20,116 nucleotides of DNA from CAZPHI01 sp964586425 (GCA_964586425.1 CAZPHI010000036.1:1-20116); one strand, 5' to 3'; counted from the stretch's first letter, positions 1-7,311 are shown. The notes: generated from the sequence alone by a model not told the origin. A program made the numbers and translations.

Positions 1-121
1 CATCTCTTACATCAGGAAGAGCACGTGCTACAATAACACTCATTGCATAATCAATGTAAGAAGTCTCCATTGTTTTTTGGAGATCAACTTCATGAACTTT
101 ATCAAATATATGTTCATCCAT
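1..121 (-). CDS. gyrA: DNA gyrase subunit A, 5' end only (cut by window edge)
   Basis: The minus strand from 121 reads MDEHIFDKVHEVDLQK and then the hallmark GyrA N-terminal string YAMSVIVARALPDVRDG, about 40 residues before the window ends. GyrA carries the catalytic tyrosine of the A2B2 gyrase that introduces negative supercoils; that tyrosine and the C-terminal wrapping domain lie outside the window. The ATG at 121 is preceded on the minus strand by AAAGGA (about 12 bases upstream), and the gene starts only 30 bases after the gyrB stop, so it is the last visible member of the dnaN-yaaA-recF-gyrB-gyrA operon. Identity is secure; nothing can be said about the rest of the protein. Confidence 0.95.
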   Translation of the reverse strand, partial: MDEHIFDKVHEVDLQKTMETSYIDYAMSVIVARALPDVRD

Positions 122-151
122 TATATTAATATCCTTTCTTTTCAAATACTA

Positions 152-2062
152 TTATATATCAAGATTCTGAACGTATTTAGCATTTGACTCTATAAATTCA
201 CGTCTTGGTTCTACCTTATCACCCATAAGAGTTGTAAATGTTACATCAAGTTCTGAAGATAAATCTTCATCCATATTAACTCGTTTTAATATTCTCTTCT
301 GAGGATCCATAGTTGTATCCCATAGCTGCTCTGCATCCATCTCACCAAGTCCTTTGTAACGCTGAACTTTATTATTTTGGTCACGGCCGATATCAAGCAT
401 AATTTTATTAAGCTCATCATCACTGTATGCATACCATACATTCTTATTCTTCTCGACCTTATAGAGAGGTGGCTGTGCAAGATACACATGTCCTTCTTTT
501 ATTAAATCAGGCATAAATCTGTAGAAGAAAGTAAGTAATAATGTTGCAATATGCGCACCATCAACATCGGCATCAGTCATAATGATAATCTTATGATATC
601 TTAATTTTGATATATCAAAATCTTCATGAATACCTGTGCCAAATGCTGTTATCATTGCTTTTATTTCTTCATTACCAAGAATTCTATCAAGTCTTGCTTT
701 CTCAACATTAAGTATTTTACCACGAAGTGGAAGAATTGCTTGTGTAGCACGGCTTCTTGCTGTTTTTGCAGAACCACCGGCTGAATCTCCCTCAACGATG
801 TATATTTCACAATTTTCAGGATTCTTATCTGAACAATCTGCTAATTTACCTGGAAGACTTGAATTCTCAAGAACGTTTTTTCTTCTTGTTAAATCTCTTG
901 CCTTTCTTGCAGCCTCTCTTGCTCTTTGAGCAAGAAGCGATTTTTCACAAATTGTCTTAGCTACATTAGGATTAAGTTCTAGAAAATAAGTAAGCTGTTC
1001 ACTTAATATACTATCAACTGCAGCCCTTGCTTCACTATTGCCCAGTTTTTGCTTCGTCTGACCTTCAAACTGAGGGTCTTCAATCTTAATACTTACAATT
1101 GCTGTAAGTCCTTCTCTAATGTCATCTCCTGAAAGATTAACATCACTGTCTTTAAGAATTTTATTACTTCTTGCATAATCATTGAATGTCTTTGTTAATG
1201 CATTCTTAAAACCTGCAAGATGAGTACCACCTTCAGGAGTATTAATATTATTAACGAATGTATAAGTTGATTCAGTATATGAATCATTATGCTGAAATGC
1301 TACTTCTACCTCTATATTGTCCTTCGTACCTTCACAGTAAATTATCTGATCATATAATGGTTGTTTACTTTTGTTTAGATATTGAACAAATTCTTTAATA
1401 CCACCTTCGTAATGATATATCTTCTCTTTTTTATCTTCTCTGTCATCTCTTAAAACAATTTTGATTCCTTTTGTTAAGAATGCCATCTCTCTAAGTCTTT
1501 GTTGTAAGATATCAAACTCATATACAGTATCTTCAAAAATTGTTTTATCAGGAAGAAATGATACTTCTGTTCCTGTTTCTGTTTCATCACATGTTCCTAT
1601 TTCTTTAAGAGGATACATTACATGTCCTCTCTCATATCTTTGCATATAGATTTTGCCGCCTCTTTTAACTTTAACTTCAAGCCATTCAGAAAGGGCATTA
1701 ACTACAGATGCACCTACACCATGCAGTCCTCCGGATACTTTATATCCTCCACCGCCAAACTTACCACCAGCATGAAGGATTGTAAATACAACCTCTAAAG
1801 CTGGAAGTCCTGATTTATGATTAATATCTACAGGTATACCTCTACCATTATCAACAACTGTTATTGAGTTATCAGAATTAATCTGAACATCTATAACATT
1901 ACAGAATCCAGCTAATGCCTCATCTATAGCATTGTCAACTATCTCATATACCAGATGATGTAGTCCTCTTGAAGACGTGCTTCCAATATACATACCTGGT
2001 CTTTTTCTAACAGCTTCAAGTCCTTCCAAAATCTGAATCTGGTCACCACCGTAATCAGCCAC
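152..2062 (-). CDS. gyrB: DNA gyrase subunit B
   Basis: ATPase/TOPRIM subunit of gyrase, 636 residues, the usual length for a Gram-positive GyrB. In order: GHKL ATPase domain with EIVDNAIDEALAG, VVDNGRGIPVD and GGLHGVGASVVNALS; the transducer QTK loop in QTKQKLGNSEAR; a TOPRIM domain with EGDSAGG near residue 423, PLRGKILNVEKA, and DADVDG near 495; and the C-terminal VQRYKGLGEMDAEQLW. The start is GTG at 2062, with a strong AAGGAGGA (2071-2078) 8 bases upstream on the minus strand. It lies 21 bases after recF and 30 bases before gyrA, so the two gyrase subunits are co-expressed next to the origin. GyrB rather than ParE is favoured by the recF/gyrA context. No defect seen. Confidence 0.97.
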   Translation of the reverse strand: MADYGGDQIQILEGLEAVRKRPGMYIGSTSSRGLHHLVYEIVDNAIDEALAGFCNVIDVQINSDNSITVVDNGRGIPVDINHKSGLPALEVVFTILHAGGKFGGGGYKVSGGLHGVGASVVNALSEWLEVKVKRGGKIYMQRYERGHVMYPLKEIGTCDETETGTEVSFLPDKTIFEDTVYEFDILQQRLREMAFLTKGIKIVLRDDREDKKEKIYHYEGGIKEFVQYLNKSKQPLYDQIIYCEGTKDNIEVEVAFQHNDSYTESTYTFVNNINTPEGGTHLAGFKNALTKTFNDYARSNKILKDSDVNLSGDDIREGLTAIVSIKIEDPQFEGQTKQKLGNSEARAAVDSILSEQLTYFLELNPNVAKTICEKSLLAQRAREAARKARDLTRRKNVLENSSLPGKLADCSDKNPENCEIYIVEGDSAGGSAKTARSRATQAILPLRGKILNVEKARLDRILGNEEIKAMITAFGTGIHEDFDISKLRYHKIIIMTDADVDGAHIATLLLTFFYRFMPDLIKEGHVYLAQPPLYKVEKNKNVWYAYSDDELNKIMLDIGRDQNNKVQRYKGLGEMDAEQLWDTTMDPQKRILKRVNMDEDLSSELDVTFTTLMGDKVEPRREFIESNAKYVQNLDI

Positions 2063-2083
2063 TTTATATATCCTCCTTATGTG

Positions 2084-3169
2084 CTAGTTTTCGTAAGTTA
2101 CACTGCCATTCACAACTTTATACAATTTGTTAATGGCAAATCTATTATTAATGAATTCCTCTACACCAGTACAAGTTATTATCGTTTGTATATCACCTAT
2201 ACTGTTCATTAGAAACTCCTGCCTGTTACTATCAAGTTCTGACAATACATCATCAAGTAATAGAACAGGGGTATCATTAATTATCCTTTTTACTAATTCA
2301 ATCTCTGCAAGTTTTAATGACAGAGCTGCGGTCCTTGTCTGACCCTGAGAACCGTATTTTTTAGTATCATTACCGTTGATATAGAATACAAGATCATCTT
2401 TATGTGGTCCAAAAGATGTAGCTTTAAGCTTAAGATCTCTATCTCTTGATTTTTTTATGATGTTCTCAAAATTATCTTCATCAACTGATGGAATATAATC
2501 AATCGTAAGAATCTCTTTATCACCTGACAACTTTGAATGTATATCTGTTATAATTTTTCCTATATCTCTTATAAATGCTTTTCTGCCCTTTATGATTTCG
2601 CATCCATAATGAATAAGCTGCATATCCCATATATCAAGTGTATCCATAATTGATTTATCAAAACTAATATCTTTAAGTAATTTGTTTCTTTGAACCAAAA
2701 CTTTATTGTAATTAACAAGATTATGGAGATATATCTTATCTAACTGACTGTACTCCATATCTATAAATCTTCTTCTCTCTGACGGTCCATCTTTTATAAT
2801 ATTAAGGTCTTCTGGAGAAAAGAAAACAACATTAATAATTCCAAAAAGCTCTACAGCTTTCTTGATTGGAATTCCATTAACTGCAATACCTTTGGTTTTG
2901 TTTTTCTTAAGATGCATATCAATTCTATACTTTGATTCTTTTTTATTGACTATAACTTTAATATGGGATTCATCATGATTCCACTTTATGATGTCTTTAT
3001 CCTTGCTGCCTCTATGAGATTTACTTGTTGCACATACATATAAAGCTTCAAGAATATTAGTTTTTCCTTGGGCATTATCACCATAAAAGATATTAATGTT
3101 ATTATCAAAATTAAGTTTTAAATCATCATAGTTTCGATAATTTTCCAATTCTACAGATTCTATAATCAT
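2084..3169 (-). CDS. recF: DNA replication/repair protein RecF
   Basis: SMC-like ATPase that binds gapped DNA and helps load RecA at stalled forks (RecFOR pathway). The 361 residues match family length. Walker A is GDNAQGKT at residues 30-37, the ABC-type signature region is YGSQGQTRTAALS at about 272-284, and Walker B/D-loop is LLLDDVLSELD at 303-313. The start codon overlaps the yaaA stop as ATGA (3166-3169), so translation is probably coupled to yaaA; no separate promoter is evident. It precedes gyrB by 21 bases. The small DUF370 gene (remB/yaaB) that sits between recF and gyrB in Bacillus is absent here. Complete, no missing motif. Confidence 0.96.
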   Translation of the reverse strand: MIIESVELENYRNYDDLKLNFDNNINIFYGDNAQGKTNILEALYVCATSKSHRGSKDKDIIKWNHDESHIKVIVNKKESKYRIDMHLKKNKTKGIAVNGIPIKKAVELFGIINVVFFSPEDLNIIKDGPSERRRFIDMEYSQLDKIYLHNLVNYNKVLVQRNKLLKDISFDKSIMDTLDIWDMQLIHYGCEIIKGRKAFIRDIGKIITDIHSKLSGDKEILTIDYIPSVDEDNFENIIKKSRDRDLKLKATSFGPHKDDLVFYINGNDTKKYGSQGQTRTAALSLKLAEIELVKRIINDTPVLLLDDVLSELDSNRQEFLMNSIGDIQTIITCTGVEEFINNRFAINKLYKVVNGSVTYEN

Positions 3170-3372
3170 TGAATTTTAATCTCTTCACCGTTAAATGCTA
3201 CTATATCTCCAGCAACTAACTTCTTACCTCTCTGTGTTTCAACTTTTCCATTAACCAGAACTTCACCATCCTGAATAACTATTTTAGCATCAACACCACT
3301 CTCAACCAGACCAGCTGCCTTTAAAGCCTGTCCTAGTTTAATATAATCATCTCTAAGATTAATTATTTCCAT
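3166..3372 (-). CDS. yaaA: S4-domain RNA-binding protein YaaA
   Basis: A 68-residue protein made almost entirely of one S4 RNA-binding fold. The visible core is YIKLGQALKAAGLVESG (roughly residues 10-26) followed by DGEVLVNGKVETQRGKKL, the pattern of the small S4 proteins encoded between dnaN and recF in many Firmicutes. Its exact role is not settled; binding to ribosomal RNA or a ribosome-assembly function is the usual inference. I start it at the ATG at 3372 because GGAG sits six bases upstream; an in-frame ATG four codons earlier (3384) is part of the Shine-Dalgarno stretch ATGGAG. The gap to dnaN is about 30 bases, and the stop overlaps the recF start. Confidence 0.9.
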   Translation of the reverse strand: MEIINLRDDYIKLGQALKAAGLVESGVDAKIVIQDGEVLVNGKVETQRGKKLVAGDIVAFNGEEIKIQ

Positions 3373-3401
3373 TATTTTCTCCATTCCAGATAAAACATTG
3401 A

Positions 3402-4502
3402 TTAATTAAAATTAACAGGAAGAATTAAATATATATATTTTTCTTCTTTGTCTTTTATAAAACATGGAGCTTTTGGATTAAGAAGATATATATTAATCTC
3501 CTCATCATCAATTACTCTAAGAGCATCAATAAGGAATTTTGGATTAAATCCAATTAATAAATCCTTACCCTCTTTTTCAATGTCAATATCTTCATTCATT
3601 GATCCAATAGCTGAACTTACTTTAAGTTCCATTGAACCATCAGTTATATTAATAATAATTGGTTTCTTTTCTCCCTCTTTTATTAAAAGAGTTGATCTAT
3701 CTATTGAATTAAGCAGTTCTTTTTTGTTGACAATTACTTTTGTTTCATAGTCATTAGAAAGCATCTGATTAATTTTAAAATACTCTCCTTCAATAAGTCT
3801 TGATACAACAAGTGTATTATCAAATTCAAATAATATATGATTATTAGTAAAATATATATTAACTATAGATTCATTATCAGAAGCCAATATCTTACTAATC
3901 TCATTAAGTGTTTTACCTGGTACTACTACCTTAACATCATTAGGTGTATTATCTATATCAACATTACGAATTGATATTCTATGTCCATCAAGTGATACAA
4001 CTTTTAATTTGTTATCAGATACTTCAAATAATTCACCAGTCATCATCTTGTTATTATCATTAGATGCAATGGAGAATATAGTCTGTGTGATAATCTCTTT
4101 TAATTTAAACTGTGATAATGTAATACTATTGCTCTTTTCGATAATAGGAAGATAAGAAAAATCTTCTCCTGATTTACCAGCAATATTAAACTTTGATTTT
4201 TCACATGTGATAAATGCTGTGAAGTTTGAGTCTGTCTCTAAAGTAATCTCATTATCAGGTAATTTACGAACTATATCAGAAAAGATTTTAGCATCAATAG
4301 CTATTTTTCCTTTTTCGATAACATCACCTTCTACTATTGTTTCAATACCTAATTCCATATCATTAGATGTGAATTTGATTTCATTAGTTGTAGCATCAAT
4401 AAGTATACATTCAAGTATAGACATTGTTGTTCTAGTAGGAACAGCTTTTAATACTATACCTACTGCTTTTAAAAGATTTGATTTTGTAAATATAAGTTTC
4501 AT
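3402..4502 (-). CDS. dnaN: DNA polymerase III beta subunit (sliding clamp)
   Basis: The ring-shaped processivity clamp of the replicative polymerase, 366 residues, normal length. The N-terminus MKLIFTKSNLLKAVGIVLKA followed by a TMSILECILIDA-type string and the C-terminal YIYLILPVNFN are typical; three repeated clamp folds of about 120 residues are expected over this length. The ATG at 4502 has AAAGGAG at 4515-4521, a rather long 12-base spacing, and a perfect DnaA box (TTATACACA) occupies most of that spacer. It lies downstream of dnaA after a 310-base origin-type spacer and is followed by yaaA within 30 bases. A candidate promoter is at 4577-4605. Function is certain; start is well supported. 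Confidence 0.97.
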   Translation of the reverse strand: MKLIFTKSNLLKAVGIVLKAVPTRTTMSILECILIDATTNEIKFTSNDMELGIETIVEGDVIEKGKIAIDAKIFSDIVRKLPDNEITLETDSNFTAFITCEKSKFNIAGKSGEDFSYLPIIEKSNSITLSQFKLKEIITQTIFSIASNDNNKMMTGELFEVSDNKLKVVSLDGHRISIRNVDIDNTPNDVKVVVPGKTLNEISKILASDNESIVNIYFTNNHILFEFDNTLVVSRLIEGEYFKINQMLSNDYETKVIVNKKELLNSIDRSTLLIKEGEKKPIIINITDGSMELKVSSAIGSMNEDIDIEKEGKDLLIGFNPKFLIDALRVIDDEEINIYLLNPKAPCFIKDKEEKYIYLILPVNFN

Positions 4503-4547
4503 AGATGTGTATAACTCCTTTCAGCGTTGAGGGTTTGAAAAAAAGTA

Positions 4548-4605
4548 TAAATAATATAAATATTATTAGTAGTATAAGTATAAGGGGCTGTGCATAAGTT
4601 GATAA
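4548..4605 (-). other. Candidate origin unwinding element (DnaA box, GC patch, DnaA-trio-like triplets)
   Basis: On the minus strand, reading from dnaA towards dnaN: a degenerate box TTATCAACT (4597-4605), a consensus-type box TTATGCACA (4589-4597), the GC-rich patch GCCCC (4584-4588), then a triplet-like run starting TTATACTTATACTACTAATA and continuing to about 4548. This is the order reported for the basal unwinding system in B. subtilis: box, GC-rich, DnaA-trios (3'-G/A-A-T-5') with the middle adenine most conserved. The location, dnaA-dnaN spacer, is also the same. The match is by eye; unwinding here is inferred. Confidence 0.5.
4577..4605 (-). promoter_or_regulatory. Candidate dnaN promoter
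   Basis: On the minus strand TTATCA (4600-4605, 4/6 to the -35 consensus) and TATACT (4577-4582, 5/6 to the -10 consensus) are separated by 17 bases. The expected start is about 65-70 bases upstream of dnaN. It overlaps DnaA-box-like sequence and the triplet run described as a candidate unwinding element, so DnaA binding could affect dnaN operon transcription. The -35 match is modest and the region is AT-rich, so this is a tentative call. Confidence 0.35.
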
Positions 4606-4787
4606 GTACTTTCAAGCCACTAAAATACTGGTTTAGGTGAATAGAATAACTATGTTAAAAGTCATTGCTTTTTATGTTGATTATATATGGATAACTATTA
4701 AATAAAAATTGTTAAAATATAGACATATAAGTTATCCATAGTAATCCACATAAAATTAACACAAAAGTAACATCATTAAAATTAAAA

Positions 4788-4801
4788 CCTATTATAATAG
4801 G
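4788..4801. terminator. Perfect 14-base palindrome after dnaA, weak terminator or -10 element
   Basis: CCTATTATAATAGG is a perfect palindrome 11 bases beyond the dnaA stop. Read on the minus strand, it could fold as a short CCTAT/ATAGG hairpin followed by TTTTAATTTT, a weak intrinsic terminator. It also contains TATAAT on both strands, so it could instead be a -10 element; no good -35 is seen 17 bases upstream. The stem is short and AT-rich, so either role is uncertain. Confidence 0.25.
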
Positions 4802-4812
4802 AAGAAACTAGT

Positions 4813-6165
4813 TTATGATGGATTTAATTTCTTAATAATTATATCAATTTTATTACGTGTCATCTCGTTATTCTTATAGTCTTTCTTAATCTTATCACAA
4901 CCATGAATAACAGTAGTATGATCTCTATTACCGATATATTCTCCTATTCCCTGAAGTGACATCTCAGTCATCTCACGACAAAGATACATAACAATCTGAC
5001 GAGCTAATACTATATCAGCTTTACGTTTTGAAGAGAGTATATCCTGAGTTGATACATTAAAATGTTCAGAAACAATATTAAGTATAAGTTCAGGAGTAAT
5101 CTGACGATGAACATCAGGTGATATCAAATCCTTTAATACTTCTTCAGCAAAATCAACTGTTATTTTTTTGTGAGATAGATTTGAAAATGCTACTAATTTG
5201 GTTAAGGCACCTTCAAGTTCTCTGATACTTGATTTGATATGAGTAGCAACATAATCCTTAACATCATCAGGAATATCAATACCATCTAATTCCTGCTTTT
5301 TATTAAGAATAGCCATCTTAGTCTCATATGTAGGAATTTGAATATCTGCAGTAAGTCCCATCTCAAATCTGGTTCTAAGTCTCTCTGTAAGAGTTTCCAT
5401 CTCTTTTGGTGGTTTATCCGAACTAATTACAATCTGTTTTTTAGACTCATAAAGAGCATTGAAAGTATGGAAAAATTCTTCCTGAGTACTCTCTTTACCT
5501 ATAATAAATTGGATATCATCAATCAAAAGAACATCAATATTCCTATATTTTTCCCTAAATTCAGCATTAGTTGTCTTTTGGTTTTTAAGAGATTCAATCA
5601 ACTCATTAGTAAATGTCTCTGAAGTAACATAAAGTACTTTTAATTCAGGTTCATTCTGAATTATAAATTGAGCAATAGCCTGCATAAGATGAGTTTTTCC
5701 AAGTCCAACACCTCCATAGATAAATAAAGGATTATATACTTTACCAGGAGTCTCAGCAACTGCAAGAGCAGCAGCATGTGCAAGGTTATTGTTATTACCA
5801 ACAACGAATGTATCAAATGTATAATTAGGATTAAGATTATAATTTTGATAATTTGCATTCACATTATTATAGGAAGGTTTACTTTCTTTATTATCTCTTT
5901 GTTTCCTATCATTAGCTGTAATTAAATCAATATCGAACTCTTTATGCATTACATCGCCGATAGCTACAGTCAAGAATGTTAAGTATTTTTTCTTAACATA
6001 GTCTACACCCATGGATTCTCCATCATAAACAAGAATGATTTTGTTATCATCCACTGAATCTATAGTAAGAGGTTTTATCCATGTCTTGAAAGAAACATCA
6101 GGAATATCATATTCAGTTCTCATATTATTGAGAATTGTATCCCATTGTTGTAATAACTCTTCCAT
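4813..6165 (-). CDS. dnaA: Chromosomal replication initiator protein DnaA
   Basis: AAA+ initiator that binds DnaA boxes and opens the origin; 450 residues, normal length. Domain I is at about 1-80 (VSFKTWIKPL at 24-33); domain II is a short Asn/Tyr-rich linker at about 88-115. Domain III has Walker A GGVGLGKT (151-158), Walker B LLIDDIQF (213-220) and the RELEGAL region at 315-321; domain IV has the DNA-binding helix with RDHTTVIHG (414-422). The ATG at 6165 gives the expected N-terminus (WDTIL, VSFKTW), but its Shine-Dalgarno is poor (AAAGG, 14 bases upstream), suggesting weak translation. A good promoter lies at 6222-6250. It reads away from rpmH, with DnaA boxes on both sides, so autoregulation by DnaA is likely. 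Confidence 0.97.
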   Translation of the reverse strand: MEELLQQWDTILNNMRTEYDIPDVSFKTWIKPLTIDSVDDNKIILVYDGESMGVDYVKKKYLTFLTVAIGDVMHKEFDIDLITANDRKQRDNKESKPSYNNVNANYQNYNLNPNYTFDTFVVGNNNNLAHAAALAVAETPGKVYNPLFIYGGVGLGKTHLMQAIAQFIIQNEPELKVLYVTSETFTNELIESLKNQKTTNAEFREKYRNIDVLLIDDIQFIIGKESTQEEFFHTFNALYESKKQIVISSDKPPKEMETLTERLRTRFEMGLTADIQIPTYETKMAILNKKQELDGIDIPDDVKDYVATHIKSSIRELEGALTKLVAFSNLSHKKITVDFAEEVLKDLISPDVHRQITPELILNIVSEHFNVSTQDILSSKRKADIVLARQIVMYLCREMTEMSLQGIGEYIGNRDHTTVIHGCDKIKKDYKNNEMTRNKIDIIIKKLNPS

Positions 6166-6221
6166 AATAAATAAATCTGCCTTTCTGGCTATATAATTTT
6201 CTTATATACGCACTCCATTAT

Positions 6222-6250
6222 ATAATACATTAATTTTACTTAAATTTCAA
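6222..6250 (-). promoter_or_regulatory. dnaA promoter
   Basis: On the minus strand TTGAAA (6245-6250, 5/6) and TATTAT (6222-6227, 5/6) are separated by exactly 17 bases, giving a predicted start near 6215 and a leader of about 50 bases before the dnaA ATG. The DnaA-box cluster lies about 100-220 bases upstream, consistent with initiator control of its own gene, though that control is inferred. Confidence 0.65.
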
Positions 6251-6353
6251 TAATAATAGAAAAAAAACGAAATTAGAGAGTTTTAAAAAGGTTTACATAA
6301 AAATATAAGTTATCAGTAGAAATCTATGTTAATAACTTTTATTTTGCAGTCCA

Positions 6354-6469
6354 TGTGAATAAGTTAATAACAGTATCTACATCTGAAAATATAATTATGG
6401 TGGTATATCTTGTGTTTTTTATGTAAAATATCCACACTTATCCACAAGTTTTACACAAAATGTGGATAA
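6354..6469. promoter_or_regulatory. DnaA-box cluster upstream of dnaA
   Basis: Five matches to TTATNCACA: TTATTCACA at 6354-6362 (minus), ATATCCACA at 6428-6436 (plus, 8/9), TTATCCACA at 6438-6446 (plus, perfect), TTTTACACA at 6449-6457 (plus, 8/9) and TTATCCACA at 6461-6469 (minus, perfect). The last four are spaced 10, 11 and 12 bases start to start, so they could lie on nearly the same helix face and support cooperative DnaA binding. Box identity is from sequence; use as origin or dnaA operator is inferred from location. Confidence 0.8.
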
Positions 6470-6539
6470 TGTTAATATTGTTGATATATAAAATAATGGT
6501 TTCAAATAAAATAAAATTTATTTATTTAGTAAATTTTTG

Positions 6540-6568
6540 TTGACTTATTGCGGCTTTATGAATATAAT
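6540..6568 (+). promoter_or_regulatory. rpmH promoter, near-consensus
   Basis: TTGACT (6540-6545, 5/6), 17-base spacer, TATAAT (6563-6568, 6/6). This is the best sigma-A-type promoter in the window and gives a leader of about 70 bases before rpmH, in line with the high output needed for a ribosomal protein. Confidence 0.85.
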
Positions 6569-6645
6569 TGTAAATGATGTTTTAAATTTTAACTAAGATA
6601 AATTTACTTACCATAAATACTTGGTAAAAAGGAGGTGCCCGTATT

Positions 6646-6780
6646 ATGAAAATGACATTTCAGCCTAAAAATAGATCAAGATCTAAGGTTCATGGTTTTA
6701 GAGCAAGAATGAGTACACCAGGCGGTAGAAAAGTTATTGCTGCAAGAAGAGCAAAAGGAAGAAAATCTTTAACAGCTTAG
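6646..6780 (+). CDS. rpmH: Large ribosomal subunit protein bL34
   Basis: A 44-residue, highly basic ribosomal protein. The translation begins MKMTFQPKNRSRSKVHGFRA and continues RMSTPGGRKVIAARRAKGRK, the unmistakable bL34 pattern (QPKNR...HGFRARM.T..GR.V...RR.KGR). It starts at the ATG at 6646, with AAAAAGGAGG ending 10 bases upstream. It is driven by the near-consensus promoter at 6540-6568 and followed at once by a terminator whose stem uses the last base of the TAG stop, so it appears to be a single-gene unit rather than being read through fully into rnpA. It binds 23S rRNA in the 50S subunit. Confidence 0.97.
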   Translation: MKMTFQPKNRSRSKVHGFRARMSTPGGRKVIAARRAKGRKSLTA

Positions 6781-6804
6781 GTCACAGTAATGTGGCCTTT
6801 TTTT
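6780..6804 (+). terminator. rpmH intrinsic terminator
   Basis: Stem GGTCACA (6780-6786) pairs with TGTGGCC (6791-6797) with one G-U pair, around a GTAA loop, followed by seven T (6798-6804). It separates the highly expressed rpmH from rnpA; some readthrough could still feed rnpA. Confidence 0.85.
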
Positions 6805-6806
6805 CT

Positions 6807-6834
6807 TTTACAGAAAAAAGGTAATTCATATTAT
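6807..6834 (+). promoter_or_regulatory. Candidate rnpA operon promoter
   Basis: TTTACA (6807-6812, 5/6), 16-base spacer, TATTAT (6829-6834, 5/6), beginning just after the rpmH terminator T-run. It would start transcription near 6841, about 80 bases before rnpA, and explain how rnpA-yidD-yidC-khpB is expressed independently of rpmH. Spacer is one base under optimum. Confidence 0.5.
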
Positions 6835-6919
6835 TATGAATAAAGGTAACAAAAGAATTTATATTATAGAAATAAACTGTTATGGTAAGAAACTCAGTTT
6901 TTGTTAAGGAGTTATATTT

Positions 6920-7264
6920 ATGAAGTTTAAAGAGTTTGGAACATTAAAGAATTCTCGTGAGTTTGGTAAGGTATATGATAAGAGATGTTCATATGCTAAT
7001 AAATTTCTAGTAATGTATATTTTGGAGAATGGAACGGATATTAACCGATTTGGTATATCTGTGAGTAAAAAGGTCGGGAATAGTATTGTCCGACATAGAT
7101 TAACACGTCTTATAAGAGAAGCTGTAAGGCTTAATGAATATGAAACGAAAAAAGGGTATGATATTGTTATCGTTTCCAGGGTTGGTCTAAAAGATAAAAA
7201 TTATAGTGAAACAGAAAATGCTTTATTGCATTTATTTAATTTGCATAAGCTTATAGAGAAATAA
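6920..7264 (+). CDS. rnpA: Ribonuclease P protein component
   Basis: Protein subunit of RNase P, which aids the catalytic RNA in removing 5' leaders from pre-tRNAs. The 114 residues match the family. The N-terminus has LKNSREFGKVYDKR; the diagnostic basic helix is SKKVGNSIVRHRLTRLIREA at about 49-68. The usual RNR core reads R58-H59-R60 here, a conservative variant. It starts at the ATG at 6920, with AAGGAG about 8 bases upstream. It is followed after 47 bases by yidD, in the conserved order rnpA-yidD-yidC-khpB, and may have its own promoter at 6807-6834. Confidence 0.96.
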   Translation: MKFKEFGTLKNSREFGKVYDKRCSYANKFLVMYILENGTDINRFGISVSKKVGNSIVRHRLTRLIREAVRLNEYETKKGYDIVIVSRVGLKDKNYSETENALLHLFNLHKLIEK

Positions 7265-7311
7265 TAGTTGTGTGGTATTAGTAAGATTTAATTCTCTAAT
7301 GGAGGACCTAT

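Larger units (their letters stand above)
4503..4812. other. dnaA-dnaN spacer: downstream half of oriC with DnaA boxes
   Basis: A 310-base gene-free stretch. DnaA-box matches (consensus TTATNCACA) are: TTATACACA at 4506-4514 (minus), TTATGCACA at 4589-4597 (minus), TTATCCATA at 4686-4694 (minus, 8/9), TTATCCATA at 4732-4740 (plus, 8/9) and TAATCCACA at 4742-4750 (plus, 8/9). The last two are direct repeats with a 10-base period, about one helical turn. With the boxes upstream of dnaA, this gives a bipartite origin flanking dnaA. The spacer also carries the dnaN promoter candidate and the candidate unwinding element. No ORF or RNA gene is evident. Confidence 0.75.
6166..6645. other. dnaA-rpmH spacer: upstream half of oriC
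   Basis: A 480-base gene-free stretch between divergent dnaA and rpmH, the usual site of the upstream origin half in Firmicutes. It holds the dnaA promoter (6222-6250), DnaA boxes (6354-6469), an AT-rich block at about 6480-6538 with little G or C, and the rpmH promoter (6540-6568). Gene orientation switches here: everything to the left is on the minus strand and almost everything to the right is on the plus strand, consistent with bidirectional forks leaving this region. No convincing ORF is present. Confidence 0.8.

Noticed and set aside
18..29. GCACGTGC palindrome in gyrA as a regulatory site.
   Set aside because: It lies inside the conserved ARALPDV coding segment and is explained by the codons.
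636..929. Plus-strand ORF of 97 codons opposite gyrB, and similar antisense frames opposite dnaN, dnaA, mnmE, mnmG and serS.
   Set aside because: They are shadow frames of well-conserved genes, with no ribosome-binding sites and no recognisable domains.
6480..6538. AT-rich block upstream of the rpmH promoter as the main unwinding element.
   Set aside because: It is AT-rich but lacks box-GC-triplet order; it may just be the upstream promoter region, so the dnaA-dnaN candidate is preferred.
6876..6905. AAACTG/CAGTTT inverted repeat followed by TTGTT just before rnpA, as an attenuator.
   Set aside because: Stem of six mostly A-T pairs with a 15-base loop is too weak to call.
6836..6907. A 23-codon ORF between rpmH and rnpA, in frame with rnpA but ending in TAA before its Shine-Dalgarno.
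   Set aside because: No ribosome-binding site at a proper distance, and the predicted rnpA transcription start (about 6841) lies inside its start codon region; open frames of this size are expected by chance.
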